DNA of 64,000 bases from assembly GCA_963800505.1 (NCBI GenBank), contig CAWDBL010000013.1, positions 214,315 through 278,314 of the forward strand. Direction: 5' to 3'. Positions within the stretch are counted from its first letter, which is position 1. Each line of letters starts with the position of its first letter. The position numbers were made by a program, and so were the translations under genes. The notes under the pieces are model-generated. The model was given only the letters and a program-made list of their open reading frames with translations. It was not told the origin of the DNA and searched no databases. Positions 41,016 through 49,705 of this stretch are shown here, one piece after another. The DNA comes from Fodinibacter sp963800505 (GTDB lineage Bacteria; Actinomycetota; Actinomycetes; Actinomycetales; Dermatophilaceae).

Positions 41016-41029
41016 TGACAACGATGTCA
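41016..41029. promoter_or_regulatory. LacI-type operator 1
   Basis: TGACAACGATGTCA, 12 of 14 positions symmetric with the central CG typical of LacI operators. It lies 22 bases upstream of the lacI ATG, suited to autoregulation. Confidence 0.75.
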
Positions 41030-41093
41030 CTATCACATCACGATGTGTAGACCATGACTTGACCTGAGCGCAAGTAGACGCTAGACAAGCCCC

Positions 41094-41107
41094 TGACAAC
41101 GTTGTCA
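41094..41107. promoter_or_regulatory. LacI-type operator 2
   Basis: TGACAACGTTGTCA, a perfect 14-bp palindrome 44 bases upstream of the sugar-binding protein start. 78 bases from operator 1 centre to centre, about 7.4 helical turns, so looping between the two is possible. Confidence 0.85.
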
Positions 41108-41151
41108 CGACGGGGTCGGCCCTGACCAGCACTCAAAGGAGAGTCCTCCTC

Positions 41152-42264
41152 ATGCACATTCGTCACGTCCCAACATCGCGCACGGTGCGCCGGGCCCTTG
41201 CGTCCGTCGGTATCGTCGGCCTCGCGCTCGGCGCCGCGGCCTGTGGTTCCGACGACAGCGGCTCCGGCAGCTCAGGCTCCGGCGGCGGCGACAAGATCGG
41301 CGTCTCCCTCATCACCAAGGACTCGAGCAACCCCTTCTTCGTCGCCATGCAGAACGGCGCCAAGGCCGACGCGGGCAAGAACAACGTCGAGCTCACCATC
41401 GCCTCCGGCAAACAGGAGGGTGACGACGCCGGCCAGATCGCCGCGATCGAGCAGGCCGTCGTCCGCGGCGACAAGGGCATCCTGATCACCCCGATGTCGA
41501 CCGGTGTCAACGACGCCATCAAGAAGGCCCGCGACGCGGGCCTGTTCGTCATCGCCCTCGACACCCCGCCCGACCCGCCGGACACGGTCGACATCACCTT
41601 CGCCACCGACAACCGCCTCGCCGGGAAGCTCGACGGGCAGTGGGCTGCCGCCACGCTCGACGGGAAGGCTGCGACGATCGCGATGCTCGACCTGTTCAAC
41701 GACAAGATCGTCTCCGTCGACTACGACCGCGACCAGGGCTTCCTCGAAGGCATGGGCATCGACGTGGCAGACCCGAAGAAGAACGGTGACGAGGCCAAGA
41801 CCGGCAAGTACACCGGCGGCAAGGGCGGCGACTACACCATCGTCTGCAACGAGGCGGGCAACGGCGCCGAGGACGGCGGCCGCACGGCCATGGAGACGTG
41901 CCTGACCAAGAACAGGGACATCAACGTCGTCTACACGATCAACGAGCCGACCGCGGTCGGCGCCGCAGCGGCCCTGAAGGCCGCGGGCATCACCGACGCA
42001 CTCGTCGTCTCGGTCGACGGCGGCTGTGCCGGTGTGAAGTCGGTCGACGACGGCACCATCGGCGCCACGGCGCAGCAGTACCCGCTGAAGATGGCGACCA
42101 TGGGCATGGAGGCGATCGCCAAGATCGCCCGGGGCGGCGAGAAGCCCACGACCTCTGACGGCCTCGACTTCTTCAACACCGGCGTCGCCCTCGTCACCGA
42201 CAAGCCGGCCGAAGGTGTCGACAGCATCACTTCCGACGATGCCTCGAAGATCTGCTGGGGCTGA
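41152..42264 (+). CDS. Sugar ABC transporter substrate-binding lipoprotein (FrcB/RbsB-like)
   Basis: 370 residues. Signal peptide with lipobox GLALGAAACGS and a Ser/Gly linker. Type I periplasmic-binding fold: IGVSLITKDSSNPFFVAMQN (first strand-loop of RbsB/FrcB proteins), ILITPMSTGVNDAIKKARDAG, IALDTPPDPPD and INEPTAVGAAAALKAAG. The gene order binding protein-permease-ATPase and a single-domain ATPase point to the FrcBCA (fructose) subgroup, but other pentoses/hexoses are possible. AAAGGAGAG ribosome site. First gene of the LacI-controlled operon. Confidence 0.88.
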   Translation: MHIRHVPTSRTVRRALASVGIVGLALGAAACGSDDSGSGSSGSGGGDKIGVSLITKDSSNPFFVAMQNGAKADAGKNNVELTIASGKQEGDDAGQIAAIEQAVVRGDKGILITPMSTGVNDAIKKARDAGLFVIALDTPPDPPDTVDITFATDNRLAGKLDGQWAAATLDGKAATIAMLDLFNDKIVSVDYDRDQGFLEGMGIDVADPKKNGDEAKTGKYTGGKGGDYTIVCNEAGNGAEDGGRTAMETCLTKNRDINVVYTINEPTAVGAAAALKAAGITDALVVSVDGGCAGVKSVDDGTIGATAQQYPLKMATMGMEAIAKIARGGEKPTTSDGLDFFNTGVALVTDKPAEGVDSITSDDASKICWG

Positions 42265-42269
42265 CCTCG

Positions 42270-43292
42270 ATGTCGTCGTCCACATCGTCTGTCGCCGCCG
42301 ACTTCGGTCGGCGGCGGCAGAGCCCCGTCCAACGCGTCCAGCACCTGCTGCACGGGTACCCCTGGCTGAGCCCGCTGTTCCTGCTCGTGCTGACCTTCGT
42401 GATCTTCTCGATCCTCAACCCCCGCTTCGCCTCTCCCGCGGCGCAGTCGCTCCTGCTCCAGCAGGTGGCGGTCGTCGCGTGCCTCGCCATCGGGCAGACC
42501 TTGGTCATCCTCACGGCGGGCATCGACCTCTCCGTGGGCGCAATCGCGATCCTCTCGATGATGGTCATGGCCACCCTGGCCGCCGAGAACGGGCTGCCCG
42601 GATGGCTGTCGATCCTCATCGGGGTCGCGCTGGGCATGGGCGCCGGGTTCCTCAACGGCATCCTCGTGACCCGCGTCGGCCTCCCACCCTTCATCGTCAC
42701 GCTCGGCACGTTGTCGATCTTCACGGCCATCGCGCTGCTGTACTCGGGTGGGTCGAGCATCCAGAACAACCGGCTGCCCGACATCATCAACTGGACCGGA
42801 AAGGCCTTCTCGGTCGGCCCGTTCCGGATCACGGTCGGCGTCGTCATGGTGCTGCTCATGTACGCGGTCGTGGGGTTCGCCCTGTCGCAGACCGCCTGGG
42901 GGCGGCACATCTTCGCCGTGGGCGACGACCCCGAGTCGGCACGCCTCTCCGGCGTTGAGAGCAAGCGGGTCCTCCTGAGCGTCTACACGGTCGCCGGCCT
43001 CATCTACGGGCTCGCCGCCTGGATCCAGATCGGCCGCGCTGGCTCCGCGACGGCCAACGGCATCCCCGACGCCAACCTCGACACCATCACCGCCGTCGTC
43101 ATCGGTGGAACCAGCCTCTTCGGTGGGCGTGGCGGCCTGATCGGCACCCTCCTCGGTGCGCTGATCGTCGGCTCGTTCACCCTCGGACTGTCGCTCGCCG
43201 GCGTCGACCAGCAATGGCGGCTGCTCGCGATCGGCGTCCTCGTCATCGTCGCCGTGTCGGTCGACCAGTGGATCAGGAAGGTCAAGGGATGA
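42270..43292 (+). CDS. Sugar ABC transporter permease (FrcC/RbsC-like)
   Basis: 340 residues with about ten TM helices of the BPD-2 type. QTLVILTAGIDLSVGAIAIL is the RbsC-family hallmark, followed by GFLNGILVTRVGLPPFIVTL and the cytoplasmic ATPase-contact loop ESARLSGVESKRVLL; GGTSLFGGRGGLIGTLLGAL is also typical. Starts 5 bases after the binding-protein stop and overlaps the ATPase start by 4 bases. Confidence 0.92.
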   Translation: MSSSTSSVAADFGRRRQSPVQRVQHLLHGYPWLSPLFLLVLTFVIFSILNPRFASPAAQSLLLQQVAVVACLAIGQTLVILTAGIDLSVGAIAILSMMVMATLAAENGLPGWLSILIGVALGMGAGFLNGILVTRVGLPPFIVTLGTLSIFTAIALLYSGGSSIQNNRLPDIINWTGKAFSVGPFRITVGVVMVLLMYAVVGFALSQTAWGRHIFAVGDDPESARLSGVESKRVLLSVYTVAGLIYGLAAWIQIGRAGSATANGIPDANLDTITAVVIGGTSLFGGRGGLIGTLLGALIVGSFTLGLSLAGVDQQWRLLAIGVLVIVAVSVDQWIRKVKG

Positions 43293-44122
43293 GCACCATG
43301 GAGAAGCTCCCGCTGGCGGTCGACCACATCCCTGACTCGAAGCACGCGGTCTACGATGCGGAACCGATCCTGTCGGCCCGCAACCTCGGCATCAGCTTCG
43401 GCAGGGTCGTGGGTCTCGAGGGCGTCGACCTCGACCTCTACCGGGGCGAGGTGCTCGCGGTCATCGGCGACAACGGCGCCGGGAAGTCAACGCTCATCAA
43501 GTGCCTCACCGGTGCCTACCAGCCGAGCGAGGGTGAGGTGTTCCTCGACGGCAAGCGGGTGACCTTCAGGCGCCCGCAGGACGCGCGCGACCACGGCATC
43601 GAGACGGTCTACCAACAGCTGGCCGTCATCCCGGCGCTCGACATCGCGAGCAACCTCTACCTCGCCCGCGAGGAGCGCCGGCCCGGCGTGCTGGGCTCGG
43701 TGTTCCGCATGCTCGACAAGAAGGGCATGAAGGAGCGCGCCGGGGACTCGGTGCAGAAGCTCGGCATCCAGACGATCCAGAACATGGGTCAGGCGGTCGA
43801 GACCCTGTCCGGTGGCCAGCGCCAGGCAGTGGCGGTGGCCCGAGCCGCAGCGTTCGGCAGCAAGGTCGTCGTGCTCGACGAACCGACGGCCGCGCTGGGC
43901 GTCAAGGAGTCGGGCATGGTGCTCGACATGGTCAAGCAGCTGCGGGACAACGGCCTGGCCGTCATCCTGATCAGCCACAACATGCCGCACGTGTGGGAGG
44001 CCGCCGACCGCATCCACATCCAGCGGCTGGGTGGCTGTGCCGGAGTCATCACCCCGCAGTCGCACGACATGGGTGAGGGCGTGGCCGTCATGACCGGCGC
44101 CACCACCCTGGCGCAGTCGTGA
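43289..44122 (+). CDS. Sugar ABC transporter ATPase, single-domain (FrcA-like)
   Basis: 277 residues. Walker A VIGDNGAGKSTLIK, Q-loop VYQQLAVIPALDI, signature LSGGQRQAVAVARA, Walker B VVVLDEPTAAL and H-loop LISHNMPHVWEAADR. RbsA/XylG homologues have two ATPase domains; this has one, as in FrcA, so it must act as a homodimer. Starts within the permease stop (ATGA). The C-terminus is short and followed by two strong hairpins. Confidence 0.92.
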   Translation: MSTMEKLPLAVDHIPDSKHAVYDAEPILSARNLGISFGRVVGLEGVDLDLYRGEVLAVIGDNGAGKSTLIKCLTGAYQPSEGEVFLDGKRVTFRRPQDARDHGIETVYQQLAVIPALDIASNLYLAREERRPGVLGSVFRMLDKKGMKERAGDSVQKLGIQTIQNMGQAVETLSGGQRQAVAVARAAAFGSKVVVLDEPTAALGVKESGMVLDMVKQLRDNGLAVILISHNMPHVWEAADRIHIQRLGGCAGVITPQSHDMGEGVAVMTGATTLAQS

Positions 44123-44160
44123 CCGGCTACACGCGACCCTCGCCCCGCTAGACGCGGGTC

Positions 44161-44189
44161 GCCGCACCTGACGGACGACCAGGTGCGGC
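44161..44189 (+). terminator. Hairpin terminator of the sugar operon
   Basis: GCCGCACCTG (44161-44170) pairs perfectly with 44180-44189, about 40 bases after the ATPase stop. A second, stronger hairpin lies downstream. Confidence 0.7.
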
Positions 44190-44224
44190 GGCCCGTCCCC
44201 AACCCACGACTCCGTCGTCCACAC

Positions 44225-44253
44225 GCGGCCGGCCGACCCGATCGGCCGGCCGC
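44225..44253. terminator. Second strong hairpin between sugar operon and usp gene
   Basis: GCGGCCGGCCGA (44225-44236) and TCGGCCGGCCGC (44242-44253) form a 12-bp perfect stem with a 5-base loop. No U-tract. Together with the previous hairpin it isolates the operon from the downstream gene. Confidence 0.65.
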
Positions 44254-44292
44254 ACCCATTCCTGCACCTCCACCCGGAACCCGGAGAACGTC

Positions 44293-44691
44293 ATGACGAT
44301 CGTCGTGGGATACATCCCCCGCCCCGAGGGCCTGGCCGCCGTCGACGCCGCCATCATCGAGGCCGAGCGGCGCGCCGAGCGGCTCGTGGTGGTCAACACC
44401 GGTCACCACGGTGACAACACCGACGCCAGCTACGCCGCCCCGCAGGACCTCGACGCCCTCGACGGGCAGCTCACCGAGCGTGGCATCGAGCACGAGATCC
44501 GCCAGCCGAACCGTGGCCTCGCACCGGCCGACGAGCTGCTCGCCGCGGCCGCCGAGGTCGACGCCACCCTCATCGTCATCGGCCTGCGCCGGCGCAGCCC
44601 GCTGGGCAAGCTGATCACCGGCTCGACCGCCCAGCAGGTGCTCCTCGACGCGACCTGCGACGTGCTCGCGGTGAAGGTGCCCGGAGCCTGA
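44293..44691 (+). CDS. Universal stress protein (UspA family)
   Basis: 132 residues. Alpha/beta Rossmann-like fold with N-terminal strand TIVVGYIPRPEGLAAVDAA and the ATP-binding loop VIGLRRRSPLGKLITGSTAQ (GlxR...SxxGkxxxGS pattern) followed by CDVLAVKVPG, so probably an ATP-binding type. Cytosolic, likely stress- or starvation-linked. Single gene between a terminator pair and the cold-shock gene. Confidence 0.88.
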   Translation: MTIVVGYIPRPEGLAAVDAAIIEAERRAERLVVVNTGHHGDNTDASYAAPQDLDALDGQLTERGIEHEIRQPNRGLAPADELLAAAAEVDATLIVIGLRRRSPLGKLITGSTAQQVLLDATCDVLAVKVPGA

Positions 44692-44908
44692 CCGCCGGCC
44701 CGGCATCCGCATCTCGTCCCGTTGGCTGATCGGTCCTGCGCGTGACGCGCGCCCGGCGCGACTGCGTGCTAGTTTCGCTGTCGGTTGCAGCAACAGGCTT
44801 TCCTCGCAGGTCGAACACCAACGCGCCACAAGGGGACTGGAGTTCGCATCCACGGTCGGTGCGACGTGTGCCGGCCGCGTGCTACACACAGAAAGAGTTA
44901 CCCCCGAT

Positions 44909-45112
44909 ATGGCACAGGGCACCGTGAAGTGGTTCAACGCTGAGAAGGGCTTCGGTTTCATCGCCCAGGACGGCGGCGGCCCCGACGTGTTCGTTCACTA
45001 CTCCGCCATCGACACCCAGGGCTACCGCTCCCTCGACGAGGCGCAGCGGGTCGAGTTCGAGGTCACCCAGGGCCCCAAGGGTCCGCAGGCCGACCAGGTC
45101 CGCCCCATCTGA
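44909..45112 (+). CDS. Cold shock protein (CspA family)
   Basis: 67-residue OB-fold RNA chaperone. RNP1 KGFGFIAQ and RNP2 DVFVHYSAI are intact; the start MAQGTVKWFNAEKGFG is typical. It is preceded by about 200 bases of non-coding DNA (44692-44908), in keeping with the long 5' leader of csp mRNAs; inside it GGTTGCAGCAACAGG has a small dyad. Ribosome site weak (GAAAGAG, 12 bases away). Followed by a terminator. Confidence 0.95.
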   Translation: MAQGTVKWFNAEKGFGFIAQDGGGPDVFVHYSAIDTQGYRSLDEAQRVEFEVTQGPKGPQADQVRPI

Positions 45113-45134
45113 CCCGGGTCCCCCGAGTCTTCGC

Positions 45135-45168
45135 GAAGGCCCCGCCCGGTTCTCCGGACGGGGCCTTC
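45135..45168 (+). terminator. Terminator of the cold-shock gene
   Basis: GAAGGCCCCG (45135-45144) pairs with CGGGGCCTTC (45159-45168); an inner CCGG stem extends it. 22 bases after the csp stop. Confidence 0.75.
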
Positions 45169-45254
45169 CGCTGTTCCCCGACTTTCCATGGCAGCGGCCG
45201 CGCAACACGCCGCAGGATGCCGGTCCCGCGCGGCTTCTCGGATGAAAAGTCGGG

Positions 45255-47147
45255 TCAGTCGCGGGCCAGGTTCGTGAGGAACTTCTTGGCCACCGGCGCC
45301 GCCACGGTGCCGCCGCTCTTGCCCTCCTCGACGAGCACCGCGAACGCGACCCCTCGCTGGTAGCCGGTGAACCAGGTGCGCGGCAGGGCGTCGGGGTCGT
45401 TGCCGTGCTCCGCGGTGCCGGTCTTGCCCCGCACCGGACCACCCGGCGTGTTGCGCAGCACCGTGCCGGAGCCCGACGACACCACCGACGCCATCATCGA
45501 GCGCAGCTGCCCCACGGCCGTGCCGTCGAGGGCCACCGGCCGGGTCGTCCCGCCGCCGCCCCTGACGAGCACCGGCGGCACGAAGGTGCCCCGGCCGACA
45601 CTGCCGGCCATCACCGCGAGCGCGACCGGCGACACCTCGACGCGGCCCTGGCCGATCGACGCCGCTGCCTGGTCGGTGCCTCCGTTGGTGGCCGGCACGC
45701 TGCCGGCGAAGGTGTTGCTGACGCCGAGCGTCTCGCCCCAGCCGGCACCGATGCCGAGGGCCTTCGCGGCCGTCGTGAGGTCGTCCTCGCCGAGCTTGCC
45801 CGACAGACCCACGAACGCCGTGTTGCACGAGATGGTGAAGTCCTCGAAGAAGGTCGGGCTGCCGCTGACCGACTCCCCGGCGAAGTTGGTGAACGTGCGC
45901 CCGTCGACCGTCACGGATGCCGGGCACGGCACCTTCGCGGACGGCGTGGTGATGCCGCGGGTCAGGTAGGCGTAGCTCGTGGCCACCTTGAACGTCGAAC
46001 CCGGCGGGTACTTCCCGGTGAGCGCCCGGTCGAACCCGTTGGTGGGGCTGTTGGCGACGGCCAGCACCTCGCCGCTCTTGACGTCGACGGCCACGACGGC
46101 GCCGGGCACGCTGAGCTTGCTGTCGGCCAGGGCCTTCTCGGCGGCGACCTGCACCTTCGGGTCGAGGGTGGTCTCGACGTCCGCGCCGTCGGTGGCGGCC
46201 TTCTCGAACAGTGTCACGCCGCCCTCACCGCTCACGCTGACCGCGAGGCCGGTCGCACCGGCCAGCTTCTCGTCGTACTGCGCCTGCAGGCCGCTGCGGC
46301 CCGCCCGGTCTCCGGCCTCGTAGCGGCCCTCGCTCTTCTCGACCATCTCGGCGGTCACCTCGCCGTAGGTGCCGAGCACCGGCTGGGCGAACGTACGCGT
46401 GCGGCCCAGCGGCTGCTGGCTGGTCGGCGCGATGATGCCGTCGAGCGCCTCGATGCGCGCCGCGCGCGGCTCCCAGTCGGCGTCGCGGTAGGTGATCACC
46501 GGGATCGGGGCCCGCGAGCCGGATGCCGTGGCCGCCTGCAGCTTTGTGGCCAACGACCCCTTGTCGGCCCCCACGATGGGCTCGAGCGCAGACGCCGACT
46601 CCTGGGTCGCGTTGACCGGGTCGATCGCCACGGCGTGCACGGTGCCGAGCGGCATCAGCGGCTTACCCTGGCGGTCGAGCAGGTCGCCGCGCTCGCCGAA
46701 CGTGCGCTCGAGCCGGAAGGCCTTCCCGGCGGGGAGGTCGGGGTGCCAGGGCGAGCCGGCCGACGGGGTGGCCACCACCCAGTCCTCGCCCTTCGCGGTG
46801 AGGGTGACGGGCACGGCGTACTTCCACGGCACGTCGCCGGGCAGCGTCCAGGTGACGTCGAGGGTGGCGGTGGCGGTGTCGCCGTTGCGCGTGACGTCGC
46901 TCGCCGTGACGGCGACCTCGGCGTCGCCGAGGTCCTTGATCGCCGGGGCGAAGGTCGCCTTCGCGGCGTCGTCGGCGAACGCCACGGGCGCGAGGTCCTT
47001 GGCGGCCCACGCGTTCGCGTACGACGTCGCGGCATCCTGCGCCGCGGCATCCAGACCCGCCTCGCGCTGGCGCCACCACAGCGCACCGCCGATGCCCACG
47101 GCGACCACCAGCACGGCGGCGACGATCAGTGCGATGCGAGTCCTCAT
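45255..47147 (-). CDS. Class B penicillin-binding protein (transpeptidase) with MecA-N/NTF2-like domain
   Basis: 630 residues. N-terminal TM anchor (IALIVAAVLVVAVGIGGALW), then an NTF2-like MecA_N domain (about 30-150), a PBP dimerisation region (RGDLLDRQGKPLMPLG) and a transpeptidase domain. The domain has active-site Ser in PPGSTFKV (SxxK), SCNTAF (SxN) and GKTGTAEHG (KTG). Similar in plan to the M. tuberculosis Rv2864c group and to low-affinity PBP2a-type enzymes; the normal actinobacterial housekeeping member is of this kind. Periplasmic cell-wall cross-linking. Divergent from the LCP gene, 115 bases apart. Confidence 0.92.
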   Translation of the reverse strand: MRTRIALIVAAVLVVAVGIGGALWWRQREAGLDAAAQDAATSYANAWAAKDLAPVAFADDAAKATFAPAIKDLGDAEVAVTASDVTRNGDTATATLDVTWTLPGDVPWKYAVPVTLTAKGEDWVVATPSAGSPWHPDLPAGKAFRLERTFGERGDLLDRQGKPLMPLGTVHAVAIDPVNATQESASALEPIVGADKGSLATKLQAATASGSRAPIPVITYRDADWEPRAARIEALDGIIAPTSQQPLGRTRTFAQPVLGTYGEVTAEMVEKSEGRYEAGDRAGRSGLQAQYDEKLAGATGLAVSVSGEGGVTLFEKAATDGADVETTLDPKVQVAAEKALADSKLSVPGAVVAVDVKSGEVLAVANSPTNGFDRALTGKYPPGSTFKVATSYAYLTRGITTPSAKVPCPASVTVDGRTFTNFAGESVSGSPTFFEDFTISCNTAFVGLSGKLGEDDLTTAAKALGIGAGWGETLGVSNTFAGSVPATNGGTDQAAASIGQGRVEVSPVALAVMAGSVGRGTFVPPVLVRGGGGTTRPVALDGTAVGQLRSMMASVVSSGSGTVLRNTPGGPVRGKTGTAEHGNDPDALPRTWFTGYQRGVAFAVLVEEGKSGGTVAAPVAKKFLTNLARD

Positions 47148-47262
47148 GGGCCCCAGTCAACTACGAGAACCTGATGCCAGCGTTCTCCCAGCCCGCGGTC
47201 CTAGACTCGAAAGACCGTGCGCCCGCCCCCGGCGCACGGCGTCGGAGCGTGAAGGAGCCGCG

Positions 47263-48711
47263 TTGTCCGAGCGCACCCGCCGCGAACGTGCCGACAGCCA
47301 GGCGCGTGAGACCCGACACGCCCGGCGCCGCCGGCTGCTGTCGGGCCTGGGTGTCTTCGTCCTCGTCGTGGTGCTGGGGCTGGGGGTCGCCTGGTGGCGG
47401 CTCGAGGGCAACATCTCGCGGCTCGACGTGACCGACAGCCTCGGCGCCCGCCCCACCGCGGCCGCCGGTCCGCTCAACATCCTGCTGATCGGCTCCGACA
47501 ACCGCGCGGGCGAGGGTGTGCCGGGGGCCTCGCTGACCTCGGGTGCCCGCTCCGACACCACGCTCATCGCGCACGTGTCGGCCGACCGTGAGCACGTGAC
47601 CGTCGTGTCGGTGCCGCGCGACTCGATGGTGCCCGCCCCGCCCGACTGCAAGAACTCGACCCCCAAGGACCAGTGGGTCGTGCAGCAGTGGAACGCGATG
47701 TTCAGCATCGGTGGCCCGGCCTGCCTCATCACGACCATCGAGGGCAACACCGGGCTGCGGATGGACCACTTCGCCGTCGTGGACTTCCGGGGCTTCCGCG
47801 CCATGGTCGACGCCCTCGGCGGCGTGCCGATCTGTGCGCCGGAGGCGATCGACGACCCCAAGGCCAAGCTCAAGCTGTCGGCCGGGCGCCACGTGCTCGA
47901 CGGCACCCAGGCGCTGGGCTACGTGCGGGCCCGCAAGACGCTCGGCGACGGCTCGGACCTCGGGCGGATCGGGCGGCAGCAGGCCTTCCTGTCATCGGTC
48001 GTGCAGGAGGCGACCCGCACCTCGCTGCTCGTGCGCCCCGACAAGCTGTTCGGCTTCCTCGACGCCGCCACCAGGTCGCTGACCACCGACGAGCAGTTCG
48101 ACCTCGGCACCATGAAGGACCTCGCGTCGAGCGTCAAGGACATCGGCATCACGAACATCCAGTTCATCACCGTGCCGGTGCAGCCCTTCCCGGCCGACCC
48201 CAACCGGGTCGAGTGGGCGCCCGGTGCCGACGCACTCTGGCAGACCCTGCGTGACGACGCGGTGGTCGGCGCGAAGCCCACGGCGACGGCATCCGCGTCG
48301 GTGGAGCCGCTGACGGTGAGCCCCACCGAGATCGCGGTCGACGTGGTCAACGCCACCGGGGTGCAGGGGCTGGCGGTCCAGGTGGCCAAGGCGCTCGAGG
48401 TACAGGGCTTCCCGGCGCCGACCACGAGCAGCACGGCCGACCGGCCCGCTGGTGTGGTCGTCGAGTACGGACCCGGCCAGAAGGAGGCCGCGCGCACGGT
48501 GGCTGCGGCGTTCGAGGGGTCGACGCTGCGCGAGGATGCCGCCGTCGCCACCGGCGTGCGCGTGGTCGTCGGGGCCGGGGCGCCGGCGGTGGGGGAGGTG
48601 CCGAACCGCATCGGGTCCTCGCCGCTGCCCACGCCGACGGTGTCGGCACCCTCGCCGTCCCCGTCGCCCACCATCACGGCGCGCACGGCCGACCAGGACA
48701 TCTGCTCCTGA
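47263..48711 (+). CDS. LytR-CpsA-Psr (LCP) family protein with LytR_C domain
   Basis: 482 residues. Cytoplasmic Arg-rich N-terminus, one TM helix (LLSGLGVFVLVVVLGLGVAW), LCP catalytic domain with NILLIGSDNRAG, SDTTLIAHV and VSVPRDSMV, then DHFAVVDFRGF and GYVRARKTLGDGSDLGRIGR. The latter arginines bind the polyprenyl pyrophosphate. A C-terminal LytR_C domain follows (about 345-445), then a Ser/Pro tail. Attaches glycopolymers (arabinogalactan or teichoic-acid-like) to peptidoglycan. TTG at 47263 is the start because GAAGGAG is 5 bases upstream and no ATG/GTG is suitable. Confidence 0.88.
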   Translation: MSERTRRERADSQARETRHARRRRLLSGLGVFVLVVVLGLGVAWWRLEGNISRLDVTDSLGARPTAAAGPLNILLIGSDNRAGEGVPGASLTSGARSDTTLIAHVSADREHVTVVSVPRDSMVPAPPDCKNSTPKDQWVVQQWNAMFSIGGPACLITTIEGNTGLRMDHFAVVDFRGFRAMVDALGGVPICAPEAIDDPKAKLKLSAGRHVLDGTQALGYVRARKTLGDGSDLGRIGRQQAFLSSVVQEATRTSLLVRPDKLFGFLDAATRSLTTDEQFDLGTMKDLASSVKDIGITNIQFITVPVQPFPADPNRVEWAPGADALWQTLRDDAVVGAKPTATASASVEPLTVSPTEIAVDVVNATGVQGLAVQVAKALEVQGFPAPTTSSTADRPAGVVVEYGPGQKEAARTVAAAFEGSTLREDAAVATGVRVVVGAGAPAVGEVPNRIGSSPLPTPTVSAPSPSPSPTITARTADQDICS

Positions 48712-48797
48712 GCTCTCGCCGCCAGAGCCCTTCGGATGCCGTTCGCCCGCCCCCGCTTTGTGCCTCGGGCGGGCGGACGGTTACCCTGTGCGACGTT

Positions 48798-48890
48798 GGA
48801 GGCGTCGCCTAGTCCGGTCTATGGCGCCGCACTGCTAATGCGGTTTGGGTCTCAAGCCCATCGAGGGTTCAAATCCCTCCGCCTCCGCCA
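48798..48890 (+). tRNA. tRNA-Ser (GCU)
   Basis: 93 nt including an encoded CCA. Acceptor GGAGGCG with CGCCTCC (48880-48886), discriminator G. The anticodon stem CCGCA/TGCGG encloses CTGCTAA, giving anticodon GCT. Long variable arm (TTTGGGTCTCAAGCCCATC) and T arm GAGGGTTCAAATCCCTC. Confidence 0.93.
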
Positions 48891-48895
48891 TCGAG

Positions 48896-48923
48896 AACGC
48901 CCCGCGCCAGCGGGGCGTTTTTC
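48896..48923 (+). terminator. Terminator of tRNA-Ser (GCU)
   Basis: AACGCCCCGC (48896-48905) with GCGGGGCGTT (48910-48919), loop GCCA, followed by a T-run (TTTTT overall). Classic intrinsic terminator five bases past the CCA. Confidence 0.92.
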
Positions 48924-48926
48924 GTT

Positions 48927-49008
48927 GGCGGAGGCGGAGCGATGCCGGGAGCGGTAGGAGCGAGTGAGGTACGAGCTCGTTCCTACCGCGGGTCCCTCCG
49001 CCTCCGCC
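48927..49008. repeat. 82-bp imperfect palindrome whose outer arm repeats the tRNA-Ser 3' end
   Basis: GGCGGAGGCGGA (48927-48938) pairs with TCCGCCTCCGCC (48997-49008), and inside it GCGGTAGGAGCGAG (48951-48964) pairs with 48976-48989 (13 of 14). The 16-bp string TCCCTCCGCCTCCGCC at 48993-49008 is identical to the tRNA 3' end at 48874-48889. Could be an integrase attachment scar or a structural repeat. Confidence 0.75.
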
Positions 49009-49072
49009 CCCAAGAGCTTGCGCCCGTGGGTTCTCCCGTCGGCGGAAGCGGGGAAGTGCGAGACTGCGCGCC

Positions 49073-49705
49073 ATGACGCAGCCCGGGGCTCCCGACTACG
49101 CTCCCCAGCCACAGCCGCACGTCCCCGACATCTGGCCGTCGACACCGCCGCAGCCGCAGGCAGCCCAGGTGTGGCCGGCCCAGCCAGGGCCGTTCCCGCC
49201 CCGGCTCCAGGGCCAACCGCCCCTTGCGCCCCAGAGCGACTCGACCCGCACCATCGCCATCATCGCGCTGGTGGTCTCGGGCCTGACCCTGCTGGGGATG
49301 GTGGTGATGACCATCGCGCCGTTCCTGTTCTTCGGAGCGCTCGCCTTCGGTGCCGTCTCGAGCTTCGGGGACGTCATCGACGAAGGCTCGCTGATGTCGT
49401 CGGGCACGACCTACCTGGGCGGAAAGGTCTCCCCCGCCGCCGACGGAAGTGTCGCCGGCTCCACCCTCGCCGGCGCGGTCGTCACCCTCGTGTCGGACGA
49501 CGGTCTCGGCGGGATGGAGGGTCGGGTGACCTGTGACCCCGTTGACCGCGTCGGCGACGAAGTCAGCACGCTCTGCCGGGCCACCGACCCGACCTGGTAC
49601 GGCATCGTGCGCTTCTCGGGGTCGGACGGCTCCTTCGACGTGATCAGCATGGGCGGGGCGGAGGGGCCGTACGGGCCCTACGGGCCGGACGGCCCGATGC
49701 CGTGA
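49073..49705 (+). CDS. Hypothetical membrane protein with proline-rich N-terminus
   Basis: 210 residues, not recognised. Residues 1-55 are rich in Pro/Gln/Ala (PQPQPHVPDIWPSTPPQPQ), probably cytoplasmic and disordered. One hydrophobic segment (IIALVVSGLTLLGMVVMTIA) continues into PFLFFGALAFGAV, so one long or two TM passes. The outside part of about 100 residues contains two Cys (VTCDPVD and STLCRA) that may form a disulfide, and ends in a Tyr/Gly/Pro repeat (EGPYGPYGPDGP). ATG at 49073; its stop overlaps the next small ORF (GTGA). Confidence 0.65.
   Translation: MTQPGAPDYAPQPQPHVPDIWPSTPPQPQAAQVWPAQPGPFPPRLQGQPPLAPQSDSTRTIAIIALVVSGLTLLGMVVMTIAPFLFFGALAFGAVSSFGDVIDEGSLMSSGTTYLGGKVSPAADGSVAGSTLAGAVVTLVSDDGLGGMEGRVTCDPVDRVGDEVSTLCRATDPTWYGIVRFSGSDGSFDVISMGGAEGPYGPYGPDGPMP

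Noticed and set aside
45405..47174. 589-codon plus-strand frame opposite the PBP gene
   Set aside because: Arg/Ala/Gly-rich antisense shadow; the PBP frame has all catalytic motifs.
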